Shown here in pieces: positions 7,740 to 17,214 of a stretch of 64,000 nucleotides of DNA; the stretch's first letter is position 1, and the number at the start of each line of letters is the position of its first letter. The stretch lies in the NCBI RefSeq assembly GCF_019880635.1, contig NZ_JAINVX010000001.1, forward strand, positions 682,001-746,000. Direction: 5' to 3'. The translations under genes were made by a program, and so were the position numbers. The notes under the pieces were generated by a model. It did not search any database, was not told the origin of the DNA, and saw only the letters and a list, made by a program, of their open reading frames with translations. This DNA is from Hanstruepera marina. GTDB lineage: Bacteria; Bacteroidota; Bacteroidia; Flavobacteriales; Flavobacteriaceae.

Positions 7740-9294
7740 ATTAAAAAATACTTTTACAGACGAATTACCAGCCGATAAAAATTTAGAAAATTCAAGACGA
7801 CAGGTTTTTAATGCTTGCTATTCTTATGTTGGACCTCAAAAAACGTCAAACCCTGAATTGATTCATGTCTCATCAGATTTGACAAATACACTAGGTTTAG
7901 ATGAAGGCTACACGAAGTCAAAAGCGTTTTTAAATGTATTTTCAGGCAATATGGTTGTTGAAGGCACAACACCTTATGCTATGTGTTATGGAGGACATCA
8001 ATTTGGACATTGGGCAGGGCAACTTGGAGATGGTCGCGCGATTAATCTAGGCGAAATTGAAAGCAATAATACCTCTTGGGTTTTACAATTAAAAGGCGCA
8101 GGAGAAACACCTTACTCACGTTCTGCGGATGGCCTTGCCGTTTTACGGTCGTCCATTCGTGAATACTTGTGTAGCGAGGCTATGTACCATTTGGGCGTCC
8201 CAACAACTCGAGCGTTATCCTTGGCATTGACAGGTGACCAAGTATTGCGTGATGTAATGTACGATGGGAATGCAGCTTATGAAAAAGGTGCTATTGTTTG
8301 TCGAGTGGCACCATCGTTTTTAAGATTTGGTAATTATGAGATTTTCACTGCAAGACAAGATGTGGAAACGTTAAAAGCTTTACTTAATTTTACCATAAAA
8401 CACCATTTCCCACATTTAGGACAGCCTTCAAAAGAAACTTATATCAGCTTTTTCAATGAGGTCATGCAACTTACGTTATCTATGATAATTCACTGGCAGC
8501 GTGTTGGCTTTGTACACGGAGTTATGAATACAGATAATATGTCTATTTTAGGATTGACAATAGATTACGGTCCTTATGGTTGGTTGGAAGGGTTCGATTA
8601 CGGATGGACACCCAATACAACAGACAGGCAACATAAACGCTATCGTTACGGAAACCAGCCTAATATAGGACTTTGGAATTTATATCAATTGGCGAATGCC
8701 TTATATCCTCTAATAGAAGAAACTGAACCTTTAGAAAGTATTTTGAATGCTTACAAAACGGATTTTGAGATAAAGTCTTTAGACATGATGCGATCAAAAC
8801 TAGGTTTGGAGCTACAACTTAAAAGTGATGAAAAATTAATTGAGGATTTAGAGGATGCCTTGCAACTTTCAGAGACTGATATGACTATATTTTTTAGAAA
8901 TCTTGCCAATTTTAGAAAAGAAGAAGATACTGATAACAGTTTAAAAGCCATTGAGGAAGCCTTCTATAAACCTAATGAAATATCAGATGTAGTTAGACAA
9001 ACTTGGACTAATTGGATGAAATCCTATAAAATTAGGCTTCAAAAAGAGAATAGATCAGATGACGATAGGAAGAAGCAAATGAATACTGTAAATCCAAAGT
9101 ATGTGCTTCGAAATTATATGGCACAATTGGCTATTGATGACGCTAATAAAGGCGATTATCATTTAATTGATGAGCTCTATCAACTACTTAAAAAACCTTA
9201 TGATGAACAACCTCAAAACGAAAAATGGTTTGCAAAGCGTCCGGAATGGGCAAGACATAAAGTAGGATGTTCAATGTTATCTTGTAGTTCATAA
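7729..9294 (+). CDS. selO: protein adenylyltransferase SelO (YdiU family)
   Basis: SelO is a pseudokinase-fold enzyme that transfers AMP from ATP to Ser/Thr/Tyr of proteins and is tied to redox stress. The family signatures are present: YGGHQFGHWAGQLGDGRAI (~85-103), LQLKGAGETPYSRSADGLAV, SSIREYLCSEAM, and the catalytic/metal region HGVMNTDNMSILGLTIDYGP (~262-281). The extreme C-terminus GCSMLSCSS carries two cysteines where vertebrate SelO has selenocysteine, as is usual for bacterial members. At 521 residues it is near full family length. It overlaps the glutaredoxin-like gene by 11 bp, closing a redox operon. Known family links to protein glutathionylation make that neighbour meaningful. 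Confidence 0.95.
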   Translation: MTLKLKNTFTDELPADKNLENSRRQVFNACYSYVGPQKTSNPELIHVSSDLTNTLGLDEGYTKSKAFLNVFSGNMVVEGTTPYAMCYGGHQFGHWAGQLGDGRAINLGEIESNNTSWVLQLKGAGETPYSRSADGLAVLRSSIREYLCSEAMYHLGVPTTRALSLALTGDQVLRDVMYDGNAAYEKGAIVCRVAPSFLRFGNYEIFTARQDVETLKALLNFTIKHHFPHLGQPSKETYISFFNEVMQLTLSMIIHWQRVGFVHGVMNTDNMSILGLTIDYGPYGWLEGFDYGWTPNTTDRQHKRYRYGNQPNIGLWNLYQLANALYPLIEETEPLESILNAYKTDFEIKSLDMMRSKLGLELQLKSDEKLIEDLEDALQLSETDMTIFFRNLANFRKEEDTDNSLKAIEEAFYKPNEISDVVRQTWTNWMKSYKIRLQKENRSDDDRKKQMNTVNPKYVLRNYMAQLAIDDANKGDYHLIDELYQLLKKPYDEQPQNEKWFAKRPEWARHKVGCSMLSCSS

Positions 9295-9310
9295 AAGTAT
9301 TCAAAAACAT

Positions 9311-9318
9311 TACCTTTG
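9311..9318 (+). promoter_or_regulatory. -7 promoter box (TAnnTTTG) before the metallophosphoesterase gene
   Basis: TACCTTTG matches TAnnTTTG exactly and lies 18 bp before the ATG at 9337, in the short gap after selO. A TTC-type -33 element about 20 bp upstream is the only candidate, so this is a moderate call. It implies the next gene can be transcribed independently of the msr-selO operon. Confidence 0.45.
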
Positions 9319-9336
9319 ATTTATTAATAAATATAG

Positions 9337-12300
9337 ATGATAAAGCAAAAATCGAGATCATTTTTTAAAAAAGCGTATAGTCTGCTATTATTTGTATGGG
9401 TTTTGTCGTGCGCGACATTTAAGCCACAATATGCTGACGAAAACAAAAAGGTCTCTAGTGTTGATAATTTAAATCCTATTGAACATCAATTTTATCTTAT
9501 AGGTGATGCGGGCTATTCCCCGCTTAACGATCAAGCTTTAGCATTAAAACATTTAGAAGAAGTACTCAAAACGGCATCAAGTAATAGTACTACTATATTT
9601 TTGGGTGACAATATCTACCAAAAAGGGCTCCCTAAAAAGGGACATAAAAACCGTGTTCAAGCTGAACACAATATAAATGCACAATTACAAACGGTTGAGA
9701 ATTATAAAGGGAGTACCATTTTCATTCCAGGCAATCATGATTGGTATTCAAATGGACTGAAAGGATTAGAGAGGCAGGAGGATTATATTGATGATGCTTT
9801 AGGGAAAAATACCTTTTTACCTGAACACGGCTGTCCTATCGAGCATAAAACTATTTCAGATAATATCGAGCTAATAATAGTAGATTCTAAATGGTATTTA
9901 ACCAATTGGGATAATCACCCAACAATGAATGATGAATGTCAGATTAAAACTCGAGAAGCTTTTTTTGATGAATTTGAAAGCAGAATAAAAAAAGCACGTG
10001 GAAAAACAACTATAGTAGCTATACACCATCCCATGTTTAGTAATGGGCCACATGGAGGGAAATATTCTTTTAAGGAGCATATGAAGCCTATTCCAGTTTT
10101 GGGAACCCTTAAAAACGTACTTCGAAAAACAACAGGTGTAAGTCCGGAAGATTTTCAAAATGAAAGATATAACGAATTTAGAAAACGTATTATAACTTTA
10201 GCTCAATATAATGATCGTGTTATTTTTACTTCTGGTCATGAGCATAGCTTGCAATATTTGGAAACAGATAATTTGGTTCAAATTATTAGTGGTTCAGGGT
10301 CAAAAAAATCAGCAACAAATAATGGTGGTGGAGGTTTGTTTTCATTTGGCGAATATGGTTTTGCTAGATTGGACATTTACAAAGATGGATCGTCGTCAGT
10401 TACTTTTTTCGATTCAAAAAATAAAGAGATAGTTTTCAATACACAGGTATTTAAGGCGTTGAATAATCAACAAATAGAAACCTATAATATTCCTGAATCT
10501 CCAATTGTAGAAAAATCTATTTATTCAAAAGAGGAAACAGATAAGTCGGGGTTTTATAAATGGCTTTGGGGTAGTAGGTATAGAGCTGATTATAGTCAAA
10601 ACATAAAAGTTCAAGTTGTTAATTTAGATACCTTAATGGGAGGTTTAATACCGGTAAGAAAAGGTGGGGGCCAACAATCTAACTCTTTACGATTGGCTAA
10701 CAAGCAAGGGCAGGAATTTGTTATGCGCGGTTTACGAAAGGATGCATTAAAATATATACAAGCTGCAGCATTCAAAGATCAGTACATTGAAGGCCAATTC
10801 AGTGATACCTATACTCAGAATTTAATACTTGATGTGTTTAGCGGTGCCCACCCTTATGCGCCTTTTGTTGTTGGTTATTTATCTGATGCCTTAAATATTT
10901 ATCATACAAACCCTAAACTGTATTTTGTTCCAAAACAAAAAGCATTAGAGCCTTACAATGATGATTTTGGAGACGAATTGTACATGATTGAGGAACATGC
11001 AGGAGATAATCATGGAGACAAAGCTAGTTTTGGTTATTCAAACGAATTAATCAGTACCAAAGATATGCTTGAAGAGGTAAGGTCTGATGAAGATATTGAC
11101 GTAGATGAAGAACTATATATTAGAGCCAGATTATTCGATATGGTAATTGGTGATTGGGATAGGCATGAAGACCAATGGCGTTGGGCAGAGTTTAAAGTCG
11201 ATGGAAAAACAATTTACAAACCCTTTCCACGTGATCGCGATCAGGCTTTTTCAATTATGTCTGATGGGTTGCTGCTAGGATTAGCTGTAAAATTAGTTCC
11301 TGCATCAAAACCGTTAAAATCTTATGATTACGGTATTAGTAATGTCAAGGCTTTTAATTTCACGCCTTATCCTTTGGACATGGCTCTTATTAATGATGCC
11401 GATAAAAAAGTATGGAACACACAAATTGAATATATTAAATCTCATCTCACAGATGAAGTCATAGAGTCGGCTTTCTATCAAATGCCACAAGAGGTTAATC
11501 AAGAGTCTATTGAATTAATCAAGAAGAAGCTAATTCACAGAAGAAATAATCTGGAAGAATTTGCAGACGAATATTTTGATGTGATAAATAAGTTTGCCGT
11601 GGTAAAAGGAACGGATAAAGACGATTGGTTTGATATTATTAGAAAACCTAATGGAGAAACAGAGGTTGTCGGATATAGAATTAAGGACGATAAAAAAGCC
11701 GATATTTTCCACAGAAGAACCTATAATAAAAAACATACCAAAGAAATTTGGATTTATGCTTTAGATGATGATGACGTGTTTTATGTCTCAGGTGAGGGAA
11801 ATAGTGTCATTAATGTTCGGTTAATTGGTGGTCAAAACAATGATGTTTATGATATTCATAATGGTAAGAAAATCCATGTATACGATTTTAAGTCCAAACC
11901 AAATACAATAAAAACAAACAAGGGGAATTTAAAATTGATAGACGATTACGAAACCAATGTGTATAATTATTTAAAACTTAAAAACAATACCAATCAAATA
12001 TTGCCAATAATAGGGTTTAATCCAGATGACGGTCTAAAATTGGGGATTCTTGACACGTATACTGCCTATGGTTTTGAGCGTAACCCGTTCTCGTCTCAAC
12101 ATACCTTTTCAGGAGCTTATTACTTTGCAACTAGTGGTTATGACCTAAAATATAATGGTGAGTTTGCAAATGTTATAGGACGTTTTAATTTAGGTCTTGA
12201 AGCTGTTTTTACGAGCCCAAACTATACCATTAATTTCTTTGGATATGGTAATGAAACTGAAAACCCAAACACTAACGGTCAGGATTTAAGTTTAGATTAT

Positions 12301-13032
12301 AATCGCGTAAAATTACGTACCATTAAGTTTGCACCTTCATTAATTAAAAAAGGTGAATTAGGAAGTGAAGCCAAATTAGAATTAAGTTATCAATCCATTG
12401 AGGTTGAAGAAACTCAAGGACGATTTATAAATGATTTTTACGATTCGAATGAGATAGAAAACACCAATAACTTCTTTGGAGTAGAATTGAGCTATTATTT
12501 TAGGAATGCCGATAATTTGGCCTATCCATCTTTGGGCTTTACGGCTGATTTTAAACTGGGCTATCTTAACAATATCGATAAAAATGCTAATATGGGATAT
12601 TTTATTCCAAGCATTGGTGTTGACTATAAGCTTGATGCCCAAGGGAAACTTGTGCTGGCTTCAAAAGTAAAAGGGCATATTACTTATGGCAATTCGTATG
12701 AGTTTTATCAGGCTGCTTCAATTGGAGCAAGCGATGGTTTAAGGGGTTATCGCAATCAACGCTTTACAGGGAAACATGCCTATTATCAGTTAACAGATTT
12801 GCGATATATCTTTAGTAAGTTAAAAACAGGACTATTACCTGTTAATTTAGGAGTTTATGGTGGTTTTGATTATGGTCGGGTTTGGCTGTCCAATGACACT
12901 TCAAACGTTTGGCATAACTCGTATGGTGGAGGTGTTTTTGTTGTGGCGGCAGAACTATTTACAATTAACACTTCGTTATTTAATGGCAATGATGGCATGC
13001 GATTTGCTCTTGCTTTAGGATTAAACTTTTAA
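9337..13032 (+). CDS. outer-membrane metallophosphoesterase with kinase-like middle region and BamA/D15-type barrel
   Basis: A 1231-residue envelope protein. The N-terminus has a hydrophobic stretch ending in a lipobox-like VLSC (Cys25). Residues ~50-310 are a calcineurin-type phosphoesterase: GDAGY (~55), GDNIYQ (~90), GNHDWY (~131), HHPMF (~230) and GHEHS (~299). Residues ~420-660 form a second domain containing GDWDRHEDQ (~605) and FPRDRDQAF (~630), a pairing reminiscent of the catalytic and metal loops of Fam20/PI4K-like kinases; this reading is inference. After a linker, residues ~890-1231 are beta-strand rich, with IGFNPDDGLKLG, the DGLRGYR motif of surface antigen (D15) barrels and a C-terminal Phe, so the protein probably sits in the outer membrane. 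It may cleave a phosphoester or phosphoprotein at the cell surface; the substrate is unknown. Confidence 0.82.
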   Translation: MIKQKSRSFFKKAYSLLLFVWVLSCATFKPQYADENKKVSSVDNLNPIEHQFYLIGDAGYSPLNDQALALKHLEEVLKTASSNSTTIFLGDNIYQKGLPKKGHKNRVQAEHNINAQLQTVENYKGSTIFIPGNHDWYSNGLKGLERQEDYIDDALGKNTFLPEHGCPIEHKTISDNIELIIVDSKWYLTNWDNHPTMNDECQIKTREAFFDEFESRIKKARGKTTIVAIHHPMFSNGPHGGKYSFKEHMKPIPVLGTLKNVLRKTTGVSPEDFQNERYNEFRKRIITLAQYNDRVIFTSGHEHSLQYLETDNLVQIISGSGSKKSATNNGGGGLFSFGEYGFARLDIYKDGSSSVTFFDSKNKEIVFNTQVFKALNNQQIETYNIPESPIVEKSIYSKEETDKSGFYKWLWGSRYRADYSQNIKVQVVNLDTLMGGLIPVRKGGGQQSNSLRLANKQGQEFVMRGLRKDALKYIQAAAFKDQYIEGQFSDTYTQNLILDVFSGAHPYAPFVVGYLSDALNIYHTNPKLYFVPKQKALEPYNDDFGDELYMIEEHAGDNHGDKASFGYSNELISTKDMLEEVRSDEDIDVDEELYIRARLFDMVIGDWDRHEDQWRWAEFKVDGKTIYKPFPRDRDQAFSIMSDGLLLGLAVKLVPASKPLKSYDYGISNVKAFNFTPYPLDMALINDADKKVWNTQIEYIKSHLTDEVIESAFYQMPQEVNQESIELIKKKLIHRRNNLEEFADEYFDVINKFAVVKGTDKDDWFDIIRKPNGETEVVGYRIKDDKKADIFHRRTYNKKHTKEIWIYALDDDDVFYVSGEGNSVINVRLIGGQNNDVYDIHNGKKIHVYDFKSKPNTIKTNKGNLKLIDDYETNVYNYLKLKNNTNQILPIIGFNPDDGLKLGILDTYTAYGFERNPFSSQHTFSGAYYFATSGYDLKYNGEFANVIGRFNLGLEAVFTSPNYTINFFGYGNETENPNTNGQDLSLDYNRVKLRTIKFAPSLIKKGELGSEAKLELSYQSIEVEETQGRFINDFYDSNEIENTNNFFGVELSYYFRNADNLAYPSLGFTADFKLGYLNNIDKNANMGYFIPSIGVDYKLDAQGKLVLASKVKGHITYGNSYEFYQAASIGASDGLRGYRNQRFTGKHAYYQLTDLRYIFSKLKTGLLPVNLGVYGGFDYGRVWLSNDTSNVWHNSYGGGVFVVAAELFTINTSLFNGNDGMRFALALGLNF

Positions 13033-13038
13033 GAAAAA

Positions 13039-13905
13039 ATGAATTCAGTAGACGATTTATTAAACATACTTCAGTTAGATAGAATAAGCGACAATCAATT
13101 TAATGGGATAAGTAAAACTGTTGGGAGTCCCACCGTCTTCGGAGGTCAGGTTTTAGCTCAAGCCTTAAATGCAGCATATAGATCTATCACAAATAACCGT
13201 GTGTTGCACTCTATGCATGCTTATTTTTTAGAAGCGGGAGATTTAAAATTATCCATACAATATCAAGTTGATACTATGCGAGATGGAGGCAGTTTTTCGG
13301 TGCGTCGTGTTACTGCAAGCCAGAATAACAAAGTTATTTTCATTTTGTCAGCATCGTTTCATAAAATTGAAAAAGGGTACGAGCATCAAATAAAAATGAA
13401 ACCAGACATTAAAAAGCCTGAAGAGTTATTGAGTTGGGACGACATGCTTGATACTTATGGAGAGTTCTTACCCAAAAAAACAAAAACATTTTTAGAAATA
13501 CCAAGACCTGTTGAGTTTAAGCCAACACATATCAATAATCCGCTTGAGAAAAAGGATTTGCCACCTGTTTCGGATGTTTGGTTTAAGTTAAAAGGAGATG
13601 TGGATCAATTGAATTTGGCAACTTGCCAACAAATATTGACTTATATATCCGATTATAATATTTTGTCAGTAGCTCTTCAGCCACATGCCAGTAAGGCGCA
13701 TTGGGGGAATACACAAACGGCTAGTTTAGATCATTCCATGTGGTATTACAGAGATTTTGATTTTTCAGATTGGCTGTTATTTTCTTTAGAATCTCCTAAC
13801 TCTTCAAATGCAAGAGGTTTTGCAAAGGGCAATATTTTTACAAGGGATGGCAAGCTGGTGGCTTCTGTAGCTCAAGAAGGCTTAATGCGACCAATTAATA
13901 AGTAA
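13039..13905 (+). CDS. tesB: acyl-CoA thioesterase II (TesB-like)
   Basis: Hydrolyses acyl-CoA to free fatty acid and CoA in the cytoplasm. It has the double hot-dog layout: GGQVLAQALNAAYR with SMHAYFLEAGD and RDGGSFSVRRV in the first half, and SLDHSMWYYRDFDFSDWLL with RGFAKGNIFTRDGKLVASVAQEG in the second. The family Asp (LDHSMW), Thr/Ser and Gln (AQEG) positions are retained. 288 residues is typical. It starts 6 bp after the preceding gene and is convergent with the next, stops 2 bp apart. Confidence 0.93.
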   Translation: MNSVDDLLNILQLDRISDNQFNGISKTVGSPTVFGGQVLAQALNAAYRSITNNRVLHSMHAYFLEAGDLKLSIQYQVDTMRDGGSFSVRRVTASQNNKVIFILSASFHKIEKGYEHQIKMKPDIKKPEELLSWDDMLDTYGEFLPKKTKTFLEIPRPVEFKPTHINNPLEKKDLPPVSDVWFKLKGDVDQLNLATCQQILTYISDYNILSVALQPHASKAHWGNTQTASLDHSMWYYRDFDFSDWLLFSLESPNSSNARGFAKGNIFTRDGKLVASVAQEGLMRPINK

Positions 13906-13907
13906 GT

Positions 13908-14735
13908 TTATTGCAATGTGAATTCATATAAGTTGCCGCCTTCATTTTTTTTGAACTCATCGGTAATATAAAGTGTATTTGAGTTTTTTATGCAAACACC
14001 TTCTTTCTGCGAATCATGATTAAACGTATGGGATTTAATAGTGCCTTTAAAAATAGCATCCCAATTAAAGTTTGAAACTTCCCAAACTTTATCATGGTTT
14101 AATAAATATAGATGTAATCCATTTGAGCTGATTACTGCAGATGTTATACGATTGTTTTTGCCCTCTAAATTGAATTCTTCTAAAATTTCAGCGATGTGTT
14201 TACCTGGTTTGTTGGGTACTTTAAGCGTGATAAATTTTTTGGTCTCTTTACTAAAAATATAGAAAAACCCATTGTGTAGCACAAACGCTTCAAAGTCTTT
14301 TGGCTTTTGCTTTTTAGGTAATTCAAATGAAATAACTTCAGCAGTTACCTTTGTCGTTTCAGAAGAAGGGTTTATTTTATATATTTCAAACTGTTTGCGT
14401 TTTTCATCGTTGTTGCCAAAATCACCGATGTATAAATTATTTTCGTTATCAATTGTTAAGTCTTCCCAATCCTCATTTTTCGCATTGGTAATTGTAATGT
14501 CCCTAATAATTTTCCCATCAGTATTTAAACCGTAAACATGATTGTTGTTTCCAGCATCTTGAATCACCCATAGTACATCAGAATTTGGAAATTTCTCTAC
14601 AGCACTAATTTCTGGTAAGCTGGTTGGTAAATCGGCTAGGACTTTGAGCTTTCCACTATCGCAGGAAAGGGTTAAAAATACAATGAGGAGGATGCTGGCT
14701 TTGAGATTTAAATTCAACTCTGTTATTTTTAGCAT
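13908..14735 (-). CDS. lipoprotein with beta-propeller fold (SdiA-regulated-like)
   Basis: A 275-residue predicted lipoprotein: hydrophobic SILLIVFLTLSC gives a lipobox with Cys near residue 25. The body has repeated strand blocks suggestive of a propeller: LWVIQDAGNNNHVYGLNTDG, EDWEDLTIDNENNLYIGDFG, KPKDFEAFVLHNGFFYIF and KEGVCIKNSNTLYITDEF. The D-F-E-A-F and E-G-V-C/I blocks are like the SdiA-regulated family, whose biochemical role is not established. It is divergent from the glycerophosphodiesterase with only ~30 bp between starts, so their promoters must overlap each other's coding or leader regions. Confidence 0.7.
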   Translation of the reverse strand: MLKITELNLNLKASILLIVFLTLSCDSGKLKVLADLPTSLPEISAVEKFPNSDVLWVIQDAGNNNHVYGLNTDGKIIRDITITNAKNEDWEDLTIDNENNLYIGDFGNNDEKRKQFEIYKINPSSETTKVTAEVISFELPKKQKPKDFEAFVLHNGFFYIFSKETKKFITLKVPNKPGKHIAEILEEFNLEGKNNRITSAVISSNGLHLYLLNHDKVWEVSNFNWDAIFKGTIKSHTFNHDSQKEGVCIKNSNTLYITDEFKKNEGGNLYEFTLQ

Positions 14736-14776
14736 AAATTTACAAACTATTAAACACTCTTAATAATTTGGGTCTG

Positions 14777-15466
14777 TTGAATTCAAAAATTTTAAAAATA
14801 GGTCATCGCGGAGCAATGGGTCATCTAGCTGAAAATACCATAGCATCTATAAAAAAAGCTTTGGGGTTTGGTGTCGATGGTATTGAAATAGATGTACATC
14901 TTTGTAAGTCTGGTGAATTGGTTGTTTTTCACGATTTTACTTTAGATAGAATGACCAATGGTTCAGGCGAAGTTGGTAAACACACGTTATCTGAATTAAA
15001 AAAATTTAAGGTTAATAACGATTCTGAAATACCTACTTTAGAAGAAGTTTTAGATGAGATTGACAAAAAATGTTTTATAAATATTGAATTAAAAGGAAAA
15101 CATACAGCCAAAAAAACGGTTGAAATTATTCAACATTACATTTCTGAAAAAGGTTGGGATTATGATGACTTTTTGGTGTCAAGTTTTCAGCATCATGAAT
15201 TGGAAACGGTTTATAATCAAAACAAAAGTATTCAACTCGCTGTATTGACGAAGGCCAATGTTATGGAGGCCATTGAACTTGCTAAAACCATTAATGCCAA
15301 AACTATTCATCCCAATGTGGCACTAGTAACTCGTGATAATATTGCTATGGCTCAAGAAAATGGGTATAGGGTAAATGTTTGGACAGTTAATGATTTGGAA
15401 ACCATTGCACGAATGAAAGCCTATGAAGTTAATGGTATTATAAGCGATTTTCCTGATAGATTATGA
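14777..15466 (+). CDS. glycerophosphodiester phosphodiesterase
   Basis: Hydrolyses glycerophosphodiesters to glycerol 3-phosphate and an alcohol. GDPD motifs are complete: IGHRGAMGHLAENT (catalytic His, Glu-Asn), GIEIDVHLCKSGELVVFHD (Glu, Asp, second His) and FINIELKG. VNVWTVND and GIISDFPDRL close the TIM barrel. No signal peptide, so cytoplasmic (UgpQ-like). No ATG lies between an upstream in-frame stop (14735-14737) and the conserved IGHRG, so the start must be a rare codon: TTG at 14777 (giving MNSKILKIGHRG) or TTG at 14768. The stop overlaps the next gene's ATG by 4 bp. Confidence 0.9.
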   Translation: MNSKILKIGHRGAMGHLAENTIASIKKALGFGVDGIEIDVHLCKSGELVVFHDFTLDRMTNGSGEVGKHTLSELKKFKVNNDSEIPTLEEVLDEIDKKCFINIELKGKHTAKKTVEIIQHYISEKGWDYDDFLVSSFQHHELETVYNQNKSIQLAVLTKANVMEAIELAKTINAKTIHPNVALVTRDNIAMAQENGYRVNVWTVNDLETIARMKAYEVNGIISDFPDRL

Positions 15467-16677
15467 AGTATTCAGATATAATTATAATTGGAGGAGGTGC
15501 TGCAGGTTTTTTTGCAGCTATCAACATAGCTGAACGGAATCCAAACTTAAAAGTTACTATTTTAGAAAAAGCAAAAGAAGGCCTTCAAAAAGTTAAAATA
15601 TCTGGTGGTGGTCGTTGTAATGTAACCCATGCCGAGTTTATTCCACAGGAATTGGTATTGAATTATCCAAGAGGAGAAAAAGAACTTTTAGGTCCGTTTC
15701 ATCAGTTTATGACTGGAGATACCATTGAATGGTTTGAAAAACGAGGTGTCGAACTCAAAATTGAAGATGATGGGCGCATGTTTCCTATTACCGATAGTTC
15801 TAAAACTATTATCGATTGTTTTATAAATGAAGCTAGAAAGCATCATGTTGAGGTTTATTACAGTCAAAATGTGTCCAAAATAATTCCAACAGACTATTTA
15901 GGTTTTGAATTGGAGACAAAGGGTGAAAACTTTTCTTGTAAAAAACTCTTAATAGCAACAGGTAGTAGCATTAAGTTCTGGAAGTTATTAGAAAATTTGG
16001 GGCACACGATTTGTAAGCCTGTCCCATCACTTTTTACGTTTGATATTAAAGATAATCGTATAAAAGATATTCCAGGTGTGGTTGCTCAACAGGTTAGTGT
16101 AAAAGTTCTTGGAACAAGCTTGTACAGCGAAGGCCCTTTGCTTATAACACATGTTGGCATGAGTGCGCCTGCAATACTGAAACTATCGGCTTTTGGCGCT
16201 ATTGAGTTGGCAAAACGTAATTATCAATTTGATATTGAAGTTAATTTTATTAGTCTCACATTTAAAAAGTGTTTAGATGATTTAAAGGTTTATAAGCATG
16301 ATTATGCGAAAAAACAGGTTTTAAAGTCTACGCAGTTTGATTTGCCCAAGCGTTTATGGCAGCAATTGGTACTAGCTTCAAATATTAATCAAAATGAGCG
16401 TTGGGCAGATTTAAATAAACACCAATTGGAGGCATTGGCAAATCAACTCACCCAGGCTATTTTTCACGTTACAGGTAAGAGTACATTTAAAGATGAGTTT
16501 GTAACTGCTGGAGGTGTGGATTTAAAGGACATAAATTTTAAGACTTTTGAAAGTAAACTGTTCCCCAATTTGTATTTTGCCGGAGAAGTATTAAATATTG
16601 ATGCGGTAACAGGCGGATTCAATTTTCAAAATGCTTGGACAGGAGCTTTTATAGCTGCAAAATCTATTTCATCATGA
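15463..16677 (+). CDS. HI0933/YhiN-type FAD-dependent oxidoreductase
   Basis: A two-dinucleotide-fold flavoprotein. An FAD-binding GGGAAGFFAAINIAERN lies at ~9-25, SGGGRCNVTHA near 48, and the conserved C-terminal block FAGEVLNIDAVTGGFNFQNA near 370-390. These are the signatures of the HI0933/YhiN (aminoacetone oxidase-like) family. 404 residues is normal, and no signal peptide is seen. Substrate is unknown. It overlaps the upstream diesterase and the downstream DUF1697 gene by 4 bp each (ATGA), forming an operon. Confidence 0.88.
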   Translation: MKYSDIIIIGGGAAGFFAAINIAERNPNLKVTILEKAKEGLQKVKISGGGRCNVTHAEFIPQELVLNYPRGEKELLGPFHQFMTGDTIEWFEKRGVELKIEDDGRMFPITDSSKTIIDCFINEARKHHVEVYYSQNVSKIIPTDYLGFELETKGENFSCKKLLIATGSSIKFWKLLENLGHTICKPVPSLFTFDIKDNRIKDIPGVVAQQVSVKVLGTSLYSEGPLLITHVGMSAPAILKLSAFGAIELAKRNYQFDIEVNFISLTFKKCLDDLKVYKHDYAKKQVLKSTQFDLPKRLWQQLVLASNINQNERWADLNKHQLEALANQLTQAIFHVTGKSTFKDEFVTAGGVDLKDINFKTFESKLFPNLYFAGEVLNIDAVTGGFNFQNAWTGAFIAAKSISS

Positions 16678-17207
16678 AAACATACGTCGTTTTATTGAAA
16701 GGCATCAATGTGGGCGGTCACAAAAAAGTGCCTATGGCAGAATTGAAAGCTCTGCTTGATAAAGAAGGTTTTAAACATGTGCAAACCTATATTCAAAGTG
16801 GCAATGTGATTTTGCAGACTTCAGAAAGCAATAAGTTGAACCTTGAAGAGCACATATCAGAAGTCATACAGGCTAATTTTGGTTTTGAAGTGCTAGTTTT
16901 AGCAAAAACCAGAATCGAATTGCAGCGTATTTTTGACAACTCACCCTTTCCTGAAGAAAAAAAGGTAGCCAGCTATTTCATGATGTTGCATGATGAGCCA
17001 TCTACTGAAGCAATTCTTGAAGCCTCACAAAAAGTGTATCAAGGTGAAGAATATCACATTATTAATGATTGTATTTATTATTTTCACGAGAAAGGATTGG
17101 GTAAAGCAAAATTCAATGTGAATTTTTTTGAACGTAAATTTCAAACATTCGCAACGGCTAGAAACTACAACACAATGCTAAAGTTGTTATCTTTGTCCGA
17201 AGATTAA
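16674..17207 (+). CDS. DUF1697 domain-containing protein
   Basis: A 178-residue cytoplasmic protein beginning MKTYVVLLKGINVGGHKKVP, the usual opening of DUF1697, followed by the conserved YIQSGNVIL and LGKAKFNVNFFER with a C-terminal TARNYNT. Function is not known. An in-frame extension back to 16635 exists, but the ATG at 16674 overlaps the preceding stop as ATGA and matches the family start, so I place the start there. Part of the same plus-strand operon, 7 bp before mvaD. Confidence 0.9.
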   Translation: MKTYVVLLKGINVGGHKKVPMAELKALLDKEGFKHVQTYIQSGNVILQTSESNKLNLEEHISEVIQANFGFEVLVLAKTRIELQRIFDNSPFPEEKKVASYFMMLHDEPSTEAILEASQKVYQGEEYHIINDCIYYFHEKGLGKAKFNVNFFERKFQTFATARNYNTMLKLLSLSED

Positions 17208-17214
17208 ATGAACC

